This document shows, in pieces, positions 1-11,081 of a stretch of DNA of 64,000 bases (position 1 is the first letter of the stretch; each line of letters opens with the position of its first letter). The stretch spans positions 14,833,840 through 14,897,839 of the forward strand of contig CM039130.1 of assembly GCA_022036555.1 (NCBI GenBank), in the 5' to 3' direction. The DNA is from Microstegium vimineum. Taxonomy: Eukaryota; Streptophyta; Magnoliopsida; Poales; Poaceae. Below the pieces are notes generated by a model. The model had not been told where the DNA came from. It did not search any database and was given only the letters and a program-made list of their open reading frames with translations. A program made the position numbers and the translations under genes.

Positions 1-3000
1 CAATAGGATTGATCAAGAAGAAAGCAAGCAACACCCAAAAAGAGAGAGATGCATGAACATTCCTACACGTGTGGTATCATGATTTACAAGTGGTACATCA
101 TTTGGTATTCTCTCATGCAAGCAAAGATCAAAGAAGAAGCAAGTCAACCACAACAAGGAAGTGCACTTGATCTTTAGTGGGACTCAAATCATATGGGTGA
201 AGAATGGAATTCATATTGGTATTCATTGGCCTTCACCATGTTCTTAATTGGAATTCACATTGCTAATTGGAGATGAAATCTATATGACTATCCTCTACTC
301 CAACATAGCAAAGGTGAAATTGTTTGACATATGCATACATTATTGCTCATGACATGTTTAGTGCATATAGTCATCCATAGTACTCATTCATTGAAAATCA
401 AATGATTTTTATGCTTATAGCCTACCACTATTGCTTGTTTGATTATTTGTATCTAGTGGTAGTATATGAGTTTGTTCATGAGCTAGTAAACCCAAGTACT
501 TGATCTATTTTGGATTGCAATCAAGTGACAAGTACAACCTCTATAAGATAACCGCTTAATGTGTGTGAACAAGCTTAGAGAAGGTTTAAACCGGACTTGA
601 AAGCTTATGCTCTTCACTTTAGTTCAAGTCCAACATAGAAGCTCATGAAGATGAATCTAGTTCAAGCACAAGACAACAATGCAAATGGATATCAAGATAT
701 AACTTACAAATGGTATCTAGACTTATGCTAATCTTTCAAATAGTATCAACTTTTATATTGGTACTTGCAAAAGATGTCTAGTTCTAGCATACATGTGATA
801 TTCCACAACTAGTGATTCAAGTAATATCCTTCATGTGGTAATCTCACTATTGGTATCCTACAAGTGAACAAGAGATCCTCAACCTTAAGTGATCAAATCA
901 TAGTTCTCTTGCTTGGAAAGCTTATTTGGATAACAATTGCTTTGACCAAAGGGGAGTTGCCCTACTCAATGGTATAATGGTCAAAGATCTTACATGAAGA
1001 GTCTTTCCAATACATATATGTTGGTGTCCATCAAAAATAAGAAGAGACAAGTATCAACTATCTACCCTAGTGCAACCTTTGCATCAATAGAGAAGCATAC
1101 CTTTTATGGAAATTGATGACAAAGGGGGAGAGATTAGTGAACAAAGATATTAGTGAATGGACATGCACCAAAGGGAAAGAGACATGGACATGAACAAGGG
1201 AACAAGATTGAAAGGATCAAAGTATTGAACTAAGAGATGCACACAAGTAGGGGGAGCAAGCTCATGAACTTGATTGATTGCATTTGATATGTGCATATTC
1301 ATGTGCTTGCTTGCATATTGCATAAGTTTTATCTTTATATGCATGCTTGTGTGGTGTATGCTAGTTATAGGACTTGTATGATGACTTGATAAACTAGCAT
1401 GCATAGGTTGGTAAGTGAAGGAATACGAGGTTGCTACGCTAGCCGGAAAACAAAAATTTTCGACCTCATAAACCAGGATCTATTGCTAGTTATAGGTTAC
1501 GGGATTACCGCTAGACGTGCAGGTGCAGCGGAAGACGACTTGATGTAGTCGTGCGCGTCGCAGCAGGCAATGCAGTTGCGTGGTCGTCCGTCTCAACGTC
1601 CCCTTCGCGTGGTTCGTCCTTGTGCTCCAGATGCAGCACCTCCGAGGAATCCCACACGTGCAGGGAGGAAGCGTTGCGCCTCCGGACTGCTAGGTCCGCG
1701 AGGAGCAAAATGCACGAGCGTGGGGAGGCGACGGCGGCTGCCAAAAGGCGTGGATCAATTCGCCCCGCGCCCACCCCTTGCTTATATAGGCATCTTGACG
1801 AGCTCCCACGGTGGAGGCCCATTAGTAACCCTAAACCTAGTCTAATTCGGGTCCAACCCGAATTAGGCTTCCAGCCCCTTAAGCGTGCGACCCTATGGGC
1901 TCACGCATACATAGACATGGCCCAAGTACTCTTACTCGACCAATAGTTGATAGCGGCCTCTAGCAAGGCGTGTCAACTCCTATGCATACGCTATGATCAT
2001 ATCAGACGAACCACTATGACCATGTACAAGTTATTCCCTTCGCCACTCGATATATGGTTCAACTCGTGGGTTAACACTTAACCCAAGCATGGCCATGCAT
2101 TTGTTGATCCAATCACATGAGTGATCTAGTGATATCTCTCTCACGAAGAGAGGGGCAAATTCCATCTTGATTGTCTATGTCTCATAGCATGTTTCCCGAC
2201 CACCCAAGGACCACCTTTATAACTACCCAATAACGGAGTAGCGTTTGATAGTCTCTAAGTAGATCGTTTCACATCTTGAGTACATACCACAATCTCAGGT
2301 CTAAGGACATAACATACATGACATGAATAGAGACTTTCTCTTGTTGGGTCAGTCCAGCCTACATGTCTCACATGTGCCCACATTATTAGTTTGACATCTC
2401 CATGTCTATGACTTGTGAAACATAGCCATCAACTAATACATGTGCTGGTCTAATATTCAAGTGTGTTCTTACAAGAATGCCGACCAGGGACAACTTTTAG
2501 AATAACCATTCAAGTAATTGAGTTCCACAAACAATTCACATAATTGTCAATCAATACTAGTTGTCTATAATGGATATTCAAAGAACACTTTATTAATCAT
2601 GGATACAATCGGAATATAATCATCTACATGATTAGCTCTAGGGCATATTCCCAACAGTAAGCTAGATATATGATCTTTATATTGGTATCTAGAAACCATG
2701 CTTATAATGTTGATCTCACAGGGTTTCTAGTGTTTTTGTTGTATCTAGCTAACCATGGTGCTAAGGATGAACTTCAAAGTGGAACTACATGGATATCTTC
2801 AAAGGTTTATCCTATATCCCTTAGCATCACTTAGTAGTGCTAGCACTCCCATAATGTCTATTCATGCATGTGTGCAAAACTTAATTCAAGCCTTTGTGAG
2901 CACACATGTAGGGGGAGCTAACACTACCAAGTCGGACTTTGTGGCATTTATCCAAATCTTGGCATAAAGCTTAAATGATGGATAAATGGCATAATGTCCA

Positions 3001-3060
3001 AAATGATCTTAATTTTCATATCTTTGTAGAGTTGTCATCAATTACCAAAAATGGGGAGAT
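1..3060 (+). mobile_element. Sirevirus-like Ty1-copia 3' internal region, non-coding
   Basis: This stretch has no credible coding sequence. It is AT-rich and repeats words such as TTGGTAT. It carries several purine-rich tracts (GACAAAGGGGGAGAG near 1119, GTAGGGGGAGC near 1247 and 2908, and AAAAATGGGGAGAT ending at 3060). Multiple polypurine tracts upstream of the 3' LTR are known for Sireviruses, and the last one sits directly against the LTR that starts at 3061. I infer the 3' non-coding part of a plus-strand copia element whose pol and 5' LTR lie left of the window. It is interrupted by the solo LTR at 1416-2656. Confidence 0.6.
1416..2656 (-). mobile_element. Solo LTR nested in the Sirevirus-like element
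   Basis: The block begins TGAAGGAATACG and ends ATATTCCCAACA, so it has TG...CA termini. It is flanked by a perfect 5-bp target duplication, GTAAG, at 1411-1415 and 2657-2661. Read on the minus strand it starts TGTTGGGAATATGCCC, a start I recognise from grass LTRs, and it has a TATA-like CCTATATAAG near 1788-1779. There is no internal region, so it is a solo LTR left by LTR-LTR recombination. The small open frames inside it are chance frames in a GC-rich LTR. Confidence 0.88.
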
Positions 3061-3749
3061 TGAAAGGTCCTTGTGTGATTTTGGTAATTGAGTGACAACC
3101 TAGGTGAACTAATATGTGTTTAAGTGATATATACACAGGAGATTGGTTCACAGGTGATTGTGTAATGAAGGATCTTAATGCACATGAGACATGACATGGA
3201 TTCATGTGACCAAGGTGGAGAAGATCAAGATGAGGCTTGGCTTGATGGACCGGTTGCAAGTGTGAAGGGCAAGTGAGTGATGCTTGGCGCCGATGGACCA
3301 ACGCAACGGTGAAGAGCAAGTGAGGTCAAGATCGATGAACCAATACGGTCACGTGATGATATGAAGTGGATCATATCATTTGGATGACAGGTTGGTGCAT
3401 GTGTTGCATCAACATTGAAGAAGGAGATGGAATGGAATGCGCAAGGCAAAGGTTATTGGTGTGTAGAGAAGTTGATGACCGAGTTTAGGATAGATAGCCG
3501 TACTATCAAGAGGGGCAAACTTATTTGCATATCGGTTATCTAGTGCCACTTGGAGCGATCTAACTTTACGATACATTAGGATCGAGTGGCGCGGTGAGAG
3601 CTAGTGAAAAATGCTTTGAAAATGATTGTGAAAATGCTAACACACATGCACAAGGTGGTGATCACATTTGTGTTAGCACATGAGAAGCAAGGAAGAAGTT
3701 GGGAGGAGTCTCGGCTGATTTTCGAGCTCCGGACGCTAGGGTGCCTGAG

Positions 3750-4190
3750 GTCCGGACCATTGAAGAATGCGTCCGGAGGCAAACCCTAGGTCCTGCTGCG
3801 GTTGTGAGCTCCGGACGCTGGGGCTTGGACGATCCGAACCATTGGTTGTGCGTCCGGTCGCCTGCCCCCTTGACTATGCAGAGCTAACAGAGGAGGTCCG
3901 GACGCTGTTCGTCGTCCGGACGGTGAACTCCGGACGCGGTTCCGGAGGATTTGTGCTCTCAGGGAGCTCTCTGCATAGGTCCGGACTCGTGTGTGAGCGT
4001 TGGTCCAGACAGGAGTCCGGACGCATCCGTAGGACGCGTGGCAGCGATCGGCGCAGGGCGCCAACGGCCGTTTAAAAACGGACAGGAGGTCCGGACACGC
4101 GCCGTTGGCGCCCTGCGCCGATCGCTGCCACGCGTCCTGCACCATCACTGGGGTCCGGACCATGCCGCGCGTGTCCGGACCTCCTGTCCG
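3750..4190. repeat. GTCCGGAC palindrome array (LTR 1)
   Basis: By eye there are about eight exact copies of the 8-base palindrome GTCCGGAC in roughly 440 bases, plus several CTCCGGAC and GTCCGGAG variants. Spacing is irregular, so this is not a simple satellite. The copies are embedded in U3-like LTR sequence and recur in the neighbouring LTR at 5950-6370. Function unknown; they could be protein-binding sites or CpG-rich methylation targets. Confidence 0.8.
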
Positions 4191-4243
4191 TTTGAAACGG
4201 CCGTTGGCGCCCTGCGCCGATCGCTGCCACGCGTCCTACGGAT
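4025..4243. repeat. Large near-perfect inverted repeat in LTR
   Basis: Arms 4025-4101 and 4168-4243 (77 and 76 bases) are reverse complements apart from a short difference in the central T/A run. The spacer (4102-4167) holds a third partial copy in the orientation of the right arm: GCCGTTGGCGCCCTGCGCC recurs there. The transcript could fold into a long hairpin with alternative pairing. Each arm contains one GTCCGGAC. Confidence 0.85.
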
Positions 4244-5393
4244 AGTGGACCCTCGCAGGAAGGCCCAATGAGTGGCAAAATGGCTAGTTTTGTAGGTGTG
4301 GCTATTTATAGTCCTTGGCCGGCCCTTGGGGCTGGTTGAGCACCTTGGGCATGTGTTGCCTCTAGTGTTCTTAGTGAAGGAGCCCTCTAACTCACTTGTG
4401 CAAGCAATAGTGCGATTCCGATTGCGAGTGAGTGATCTCTAGTGCGTTGCTTTGAGAGATAGCTTCGTGTGGCACTAGGTGATCGTGTTGCAAGCCGGTG
4501 GTGCTTGTTACTCTTGGAGGTTGCCACCTCCTAGACGGCATGGTGGATCATGGCTCTGTTGAAGCACGCAAGAAGCTTGTGCGTGGCTCCGGAGAAGGCT
4601 TTGTGAGGGGCATTGTGCTCGCCTCGCGGGAGATCGCGAAGAGCAACTCTAGTTGAAGGTATCGTTGAGTGCCCTCATCTTGTGTTGGTTAGGCGGAAAC
4701 CCTTGAGGGGGTTAGGCGAGTGAGGCCTGTAAAAAGTCATAAACCTCCAAGTGAGTGAGCCGATACAACGGGGACTAGCTTGGTGGCTACCAAGTGAACC
4801 TCGGGAGAAAAATCACCGTGTCAACCTTGTTCATCTTCTCGGTGGTTTGCATTCTCCAAATCACTAGCTTGTATTTACTTTCATATACTTGTGCTAGCGA
4901 GTAGTTGTTGCTCTTGTAACTAGTTTAGCTTGTGTGGCTTGCCTAGTTACCTTCTAGCTTGTGTAGCATAGAAGTAGCTCTTGCGTGGCTAATTGGCTTG
5001 AGTAGCCTTGTTAGTCAATTTGCTTAGTTTGTGTAGCTAAGTAAGTTGAGCTCTCTAGTTGACTTGTGTAGACTTGCTAGAGAGCATTGCTAGTGAGCTT
5101 AGGTGCTTTGTGCTTTGCTTACTAGTATGTGTAGGAGCTCCCGGCTTACTTAGAGTACTAGTTGCTTAGGTTTGTGTGACCTTGCAACCTAGACTTGTTT
5201 AGGTGAGCTTCCTAGCTTGGCACCTTAGTTAGCTTCTTAGACTTTCTTTGCTAGGTGCTAAAGTTATAGATAGAGGGGTGTAGTCTTGACTAGACCGATA
5301 GTTTTAATTCCGCATTTGTTTCGGTTAGCCGTTGCGCTTAAATTTTAGAAAGGACTATTCACCCCCCCTATAGTCCGCCATCTCGACCCTACA

Positions 5394-6635
5394 AAGGGCC
5401 AAGCTCCCGGTCGGGTAACTCCGTGGATAGCCTCGGGCTCTCCCCACACACAAGTGGGTCTCCGATGTGCCTTTCGGCAAGCCTCTCCCGGATGCTCTCT
5501 ACCGTCTTCACTATCAAGCTTCCAGCCGAAACGCCGCGGGCCTTGTTCCCTTTGGTACACCGGTGGCGGCCACACCACAAACGCAGTTGGTGTGATCGTG
5601 CAAGATTACAAGCCCCACCGAGTACAAGCTTGGTGTGCGCAAGCACCCTTTGATCAAGAGGTCTACAAACCTCACTAACACTAGGCTTACACCTAGAGCA
5701 AGCGCATATGATTGGTCTAACTAACCCAAGCACTTCGCAAAGCACTTATGCTAATCACCAAGTATATCTCTAAGTACTATGCATATGGAGGTCACTAGAA
5801 TTGTGTATCAACACCTTGGAATGTTTACTCAAGTCTCCTTACCCTCATTTGACCGACCATGGGTGGTATATATAGGCCCCAAGCCAAATGGAGCCGTTGG
5901 AACCTTGATCACGCTCCTCTGCGTAGCTCCGGACGCGGACAACAAAGGGGGTCCGGACAATCGCGTATGCGTCCGGACCTTCCAACGGTCTTCTGTGCGC
6001 TGCGGCTGACTGGTGGGTCCGGACGTTGCCTATGATCCGGATTCCACATTCGGACAGCGTCCGGAGCCTTCGCGCACTTCTGGAACCTCTCTGCATAGAG
6101 TCCGGACGCCACTGTTGGTCCGGACCCCATGGTCCGGACAGCGTCCGGAGTCCTTCGAGCTCTCGGGTTCTTCTCTGTGTGCGTCCGGACGCTGGATCCA
6201 TTGGTCCGGACACACACACTGTTCATAGCGTCCGGACCTGCTGAATTTCGCATACCAAACCCTAGGTGTCCGGACGCATCCGCAATGGTCCGGACCCTTC
6301 TGTTTGCAGCGTCCGGAGTCCTTTTCTTCAGTGTTTTCATCCGGGCTGATTTCCAAAAGTCCGGACGCGAAGCGACGAGCGTCCGGAAGACTTTGTATCT
6401 TCACGGTCTTGCTTCCGAGTAGGTTCCATCCTCCATGCTTGAACTATGCTTGATCTTTTAGGTCTTCTATATGCTTCAAATGTCTTGCTTGTGGTGTTGC
6501 CTAAGTCCAAAGCATGTTTGCACCCTATTGGACTACAAAATAAACACTTGCAAATACGTTAGTCCAATTTGGTTATGTTGATCATCAAACACCAAAATCT
6601 AAACTATATGGGACATGGGGTCCATGTTCCTTACA
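5394..6635 (-). mobile_element. Partial LTR of a second Sirevirus-like element
   Basis: Read on the minus strand, this starts TGTAAGGAACATGG at 6635 and continues to 5394, where the neighbouring LTR breaks it. It shares the GTCCGGAC array and the phrase CTCTGCATAG next to GTCCGGAC with the LTR at 3061-5393, so the two families appear related. I infer that the plus-strand element at 1-5393 inserted into this LTR and that the rest lies left of the window. The open frames here are shadows of the LTR. Confidence 0.55.
5950..6370. repeat. GTCCGGAC palindrome array (LTR 2)
   Basis: About twelve exact GTCCGGAC copies by eye, with extra GTCCGGAG and CTCCGGAC variants, in about 420 bases. This is denser than the array in the adjacent LTR. 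Many copies are preceded by GC (GCGTCCGGAC) or TG (TGGTCCGGAC). Confidence 0.82.
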
Positions 6636-6689
6636 CATGTATGTATGCATGGGCAATGCAAGTATCAATGGCACATCTTTGGGAAAGAA

Positions 6690-7605
6690 AGGTATCCCGT
6701 ACTAACTCATCCGACTAACGTGTAATAGGATCTGTCATATTTGCAACTTTTGACAGCAAACTGCATCTCCTTAGCGTTATCGGTCTGCAAGTGATACCTT
6801 GAGGAAGCCATGGGTCCTCCTAGACTTTAATATTCTACTACTTTCCCACTCTGTAGACTATGCCCTTCTTCATCAACTCTAGTTCCTTTAAAATTGCTCT
6901 GCCACCTATAAGAGATTCTTGGCACTCAGAAGGTCACCATGTATGTAATATTTCACTTTAAGAATTGCCATACATGGGGAGCTTGGATTTTGCAGCAACC
7001 TCCAATTTGCTTTGCCAACACACATTGAACGCATCAGCATCTCTGAAACTGAGACCATCTTGTTTCTTTGGCCTTTTTAGCTTCTCGCAACCCAACCAAT
7101 CCATCTTGTTTTGTTCGTCATTTTGGCTCCACTAGTATCTCCATACTTGTCTGCTAATTTGGTCACATACTTCTTTGGTAATATCAAAACACTACATGGC
7201 ATAAGTAGGGACCGCTTGTGCCATAACTTTTATCATTATCTTCTTTGCATTAGATAAAAGCTTCTCCTGATCCTGTCTTTTAGGTAAGTGAACACCTTTG
7301 CCTTATTGCTGCCCCAGATGTATCAGTAGCCCCAGATATCTCTCATTAAACGATCTGATTAATTCCCATTTGCTGCGGCACCGCTGCTTTGCACCCACTC
7401 CTTGTGTTTTTGCTAAACACGATAGCTTATTTCTCTTTGCTGATAACATGTCTAGAGCATTCCTTGTGCAAATCCAAGATACCCACTAACTTTGTCATAT
7501 TTTCCCTGCTTGCACAAACTAAGTTTTGCTCATATCAAGTTTGATCATGACATACCCAACCTTGTCACTCTTTTTATTACGCATGTAGTGCAAAATCTCA
7601 TCATA
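6690..7605 (-). pseudogene. LINE (L1-type) reverse transcriptase relic
   Basis: Minus-strand translation gives an ordered but frame-broken set of non-LTR reverse transcriptase landmarks. From high to low coordinates these are KVGYVMIKLDMSK near 7545 (family KLDMSKAYD), ERYLGLLIHLGQ near 7330, AKVFTYLKDRI near 7280, KIMIKVMAQAVPTYAM near 7215, EKLKRPKKQDGLSFRD near 7070 and YYIHGDLLSAKNLL near 6920. Several stops and frameshifts separate them. The segment that should hold the catalytic FADD box, between KLDMSK and YLGL, is missing. It is a dead 3' fragment of a LINE. No clear target duplication or poly-A end was located. Confidence 0.8.
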
Positions 7606-7944
7606 GGTTAAGTTTAATTTGAAGAAAAAAAAACATGCATTTTTTTTTTGAAACTACATGCAAATTTTTTAGTCTCAAACCAAACAGCCAAGTTGTTGGC
7701 CGGTAGGGCACACTCGCACCTTTCTCAGGCTGTCCGCATCTCATTGGGTGGATGACAAGCCGGTTCCACAGCCAAATTGCACTCGGGTCCCACGTGCCAC
7801 CTGGCACCAACACAGCCGTCCCAGCTTCCTTCCAAATTCCAACTGGTGAGTTCAGCCCAGTCCACCAACGGCCAACACTGAGGACAAAGCGAAAAAAGAG
7901 GAAAAGGGACCGCCCAAGGCAAAAACCCTAGCACAGCCGCATCC
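7606..7944 (+). promoter_or_regulatory. MinE upstream region with G-box
   Basis: The last 340 bases before the MinE start codon include a perfect G-box core CACGTG at 7791-7796, within TCCCACGTGCCAC. G-boxes bind bZIP and bHLH (including light-signalling) factors and are common in promoters of plastid genes. No convincing TATA box was seen. The A/T runs near 7625-7650 belong to the edge of the LINE relic. Regulation by the G-box is inference. Confidence 0.5.
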
Positions 7945-10900
7945 ATGGCGATGTCCATCTCCGGCGGCTGCGTCGGCGGCGACTCAGGCACGCTCCTGGC
8001 GCCGTCCGCGTCCTCGCTCCGCCCGCCGCTCCGTCGTGCCGCAGGCCCCAAGGTCTGGACTCCTGCTCTCCGTCCCCTAAACCCTAGCATTTGGTTTAAT
8101 CCTGCCTGTTAGAGGTGGAATTGGCACGATTGTGCGACTTTGGATTGGTTGGGGAGGCCCAAATCTCTGCCGGGAAATGCTCCGGTACCGGTAGGCTGCT
8201 GGAAGTCCGCGGTTGTTACTTTTCGGGGTTTATACGTGCCTCCGATGGGTGGGTGAGGCTGCCTCGTGTCAGTTTGACGAATGTGCGAAGTGCATTTTTT
8301 TGTTGATTGGTTGGGTAAGTGTTCAAGTGCCTGTTAGCATCTGGAAGTGGGGGAATTAATTTGATAAATCGTGTGGAATTGAGTTGGGGAGCATGTGTAT
8401 TCTGCAGTGGAACTGAGTAGTGTGTAGCGCAGACGAACTAGAGATTCAGTGCCCACGCTGGTGTGAAGTAGTCCCATTGGAACACCTGCATTTCTGAACA
8501 ATGTTAAGGCCCTCTTTGAGGCTGCCAGACCCTACCAGAGGGGAGAAGCTCTTTTTTATACTGGAATGTTGAAGCCACCTAATGTGGCATCTCCAGCTTC
8601 TCTGTCTTCTTAGGTCAAGTCGATTACAAAGAAACCCTACCAAACAGGGCCTAAGGTTTTGTTGTACTTTTAGATCTGCATTTTTCCTAGATTTGGCATT
8701 TTATTATTTTGCAGGCCTCAACATTCCTGGGCCCAAATGTGTTACTGCTTTTGTATCACTTTGCTGTTTCCAATCGTAGAGCTTGTAGTTATGTATGTTC
8801 TTGGATTCTAAATATCTGGGTTCATAATGTAAGCATTAGGATATAGAAAACAGGTGTCATGTACACATTTGTTGAGAGCTTGGGATTACCTCAAATCTAC
8901 TTTTCACGAGTTACTGATTACTTCTTTGTGCATATTGTCCTACCATGAATAAGTGACGTGTATTTGATTTTCTCGTGAGGATTTTCCCTTCATGTGTTTA
9001 TGTGTGGCTTATATGTACAGCTTTTGTATCCCATTTGGTGGTGCTCTGTCCGAACTCAAAGTCAACCACTTTGTCTCCTTATTGGTCTTTTCCATTGCAA
9101 TCGGTTTATTTGCTGTGTATGCTAATGTTACGGCGTCGGAGTGGGGACTGCAGAGGTGAGTGAAGAAGCAAGCTGGATTGAGAGTTTGAGCCAAGGGGAT
9201 AGCGAGGAATAGACGCGGTGGGCTGTTTGTCGGCGGCAGCGGCTGAACCGCTCGCAGCCACCGTCGAAGGTAAAACCCACCCGCCTTGGGAGGTTTATTC
9301 TTCTTCGATAATCTGATTACAATATCTATCTGCCCCTTTATAGGTTAGGTGCAGTCCTAACAAACTATAACAAATCTCCTAAATCTCCTCCCTTCCTCTC
9401 CGAACGTAATCAGCCAAGACTTCTTTAGTCACGGCTGGGCCTGGGCCGGCGCTGATATTGGCGCCCAACAAAGGCGTCTATAACAGCTAATTGCTAATGT
9501 ATTGGAAAATTAGAGTTCACTCCAACAAAGTACCTGTAATTCTGATGTGGCAGTGGTTTGATTTCTCTATTTCACATGGGTGTCCTGAGAAGTCTCTGTG
9601 TTTGTTAGTAGTGCTAGCAGTATCAATCTTGTTCAATACCAGACTGTCTGATTTCCATGTCTAGGTTTGCTTGGTATCTGGCATTTTTCTGGGTGGTTCT
9701 TTTTCCATCTCCATCTCCTACAGGGCTGTGTTTTCTTTTTATACTTTGCAAATATTAGTATTAGTGACTCTACCCAAAATGGCTGATTCATTCTTTTCTT
9801 TCATTGGCATGTGTTTCATTGTACAGTAGTACCTGGTAGTAGATCTAGAGGGTATGAGTTTGATTGGAGAGGTAGTTAGAAAAAAAAAAGAAACTTTGTA
9901 TTTACAATATTGTGTATCATGTTCCTTTCAATTTCTTTGATATAAGCCTCAAGCTAAGCATCATTTGTTTTCAGCGCTGAAATGAGAAATTGCAACAAGA
10001 GAGTAGGCTGGTCTTGTCATTAAGAGTTAAGAGAACTGAGGCTAACTTTGTCCATATATGATGCGTTCACTCGAACAAGTGCGCTTTGTTTTGTTTTCGC
10101 CCTGTAGTTATGCTATCATTGCTCTATTAGGTTAGATATTTGTGTTCATTTTTCATATGCATATTTCTTCAGTTTATCTTTGTTACAAAAGGCCTGAATG
10201 TATGCTTATTTATGCAATGACTCAACAGTCAACATACATGTGATGTGTGAATTTAAACAACTAAGCTAGTGTAATTGTGCCACTCGTTGAACTGTTACTG
10301 GTATACAGCTCTGATGTTATTCAAATTCTTGCAAGTTTCAGTGTGGTGAGTTTAAGATTGGCAGTTGGATCTTACTTGGATTGCACTAGCTTTTGTATCA
10401 TACTACCATGATGTGCTCTTAGTTTTTTTTAAGGTTATGCTCTTAGCATGTTATTAATGCATATACTGGAATTCTTACCATTTTAGTTATGTCATGCTGC
10501 AGGGTCATTTTTGTACTTTTCCTCATGGAGCAGCTAGCAATCACAACCGACTATGCGTTGAACATCAAAGGTGTTCTCGGAGCTCCACCCAGAACTATGC
10601 TCTTTCTAGGAAGGATTTTTCTCCTATAACTCAAGATGTGGAAGGCTTGCTTCACAATGTTGTTAACATGGGATTTCTTGACCGTCTGAAATTAGCTTGG
10701 AAGATAATGTTTCCGGCACCAACCATAAAGGATAGCTCCAATGCAAACATCGCAAAACAGAGGCTTAAGATGATCCTGTTTTCCGACAGGTGTGAAGTCA
10801 GTGATGAAGCAAAGAAAAAGATTGTGGAGCAAGTCATTGAGGCATTGTCTGAGTTTGTTGAGATAGAATCAAGGGATAACGTCCAAGTGGATATCTCAAC

Positions 10901-11081
10901 TGATGCTGGCCTTGGCACCGTGTACTCTGTGACAGTTCCCGTGCGCCGTGTGAAGCCAGAGTACCAGGAATCTGAAGAGCAGTACAGAGGCAAAATTGTT
11001 GGTGTCGACTTCAAGGACACTGGAGAATCATCAGGCAGTGTTGATGTCACCTTTGACTTCTTTGTACCCAGTGAGAACTAA
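7945..11081 (+). CDS. MINE1: Plastid division topological specificity factor MinE
   Basis: Two exons: 7945-8052 (ATG, 36 codons) and 10503-11081 (ending TAA), joined in phase 0 by a GT donor at 8053 and a TGCAG acceptor ending at 10502. The product is 228 residues, close to the 229 I recall for Arabidopsis MinE1/ARC12. MinE acts in the chloroplast stroma, stimulating MinD and moving it off the membrane so that the FtsZ ring forms only at mid-plastid. Residues 1 to about 85 are Ser/Ala/Arg-rich and suit a transit peptide. MGFLDRLKLAWK (92-103) is the membrane/anti-MinCD start. IAKQRLKMILFSDR (119-132) is the MinD-contact helix, and the topological specificity domain follows, including VTVPVRRV (179-186) and a conserved plant tail. 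No lesion is seen. The 2.45 kb intron carries a solo LTR. Confidence 0.93.
9126..9485 (-). mobile_element. Solo LTR in the MinE intron
   Basis: The block begins TGTTACGGCG and ends TCTATAACA, giving inverted termini TGTTA/TAACA. It is flanked by the perfect 5-bp duplication GCTAA at 9121-9125 and 9486-9490. On the minus strand it reads CTATAAAGGGG (TATA box) near 9345 and AATAAA (poly-A signal) near 9300, in the order expected of an LTR. It is 360 bases and antisense to MinE, so any LTR-driven transcript would run against the host gene. Confidence 0.9.

Larger units (their letters stand above)
3061..5393 (+). mobile_element. 3' LTR of the Sirevirus-like element
   Basis: The LTR starts TGAAAGGTCC right after a polypurine tract and ends GACCCTACA, after the TATTCACCCCCCC stretch typical of Sirevirus LTR ends. 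It is about 2.3 kb. It contains the GTCCGGAC array (3750-4190), a large inverted repeat (4025-4243), a TATTTATAG element near 4303, and a low-complexity stretch rich in GCTTGTGTAG and GCTTAG words (about 4870-5270). The sequence after 5393 is not a primer-binding site, which fits a 3' LTR. The target duplication cannot be checked because the 5' LTR is off-window. Confidence 0.68.

Noticed and set aside
1511..1946. Frames of about 90-130 codons near 1.5-1.9 kb
   Set aside because: They lie in the GC-rich half of a solo LTR with clean termini and target duplication.
3700..6400. CRISPR-like array reading of the GTCCGGAC repeats
   Set aside because: Repeat unit is an 8-base palindrome with irregular spacing inside plant LTRs; no array architecture.
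3767..6422. Arg/Gly-rich frames over the GTCCGGAC arrays
   Set aside because: They arise because the palindromic repeat is open in several frames on both strands; no start context or similarity.
9120..9500. Nine-base direct repeat TGCTAATGT suggesting a Mutator-like insertion in the MinE intron
   Set aside because: The better solution is an LTR with TGTTA/TAACA ends and a 5-bp GCTAA duplication, with TATA and poly-A signals in order.
10652..11050. 132-codon antisense frame under MinE exon 2
   Set aside because: Shadow of the MinE coding strand.
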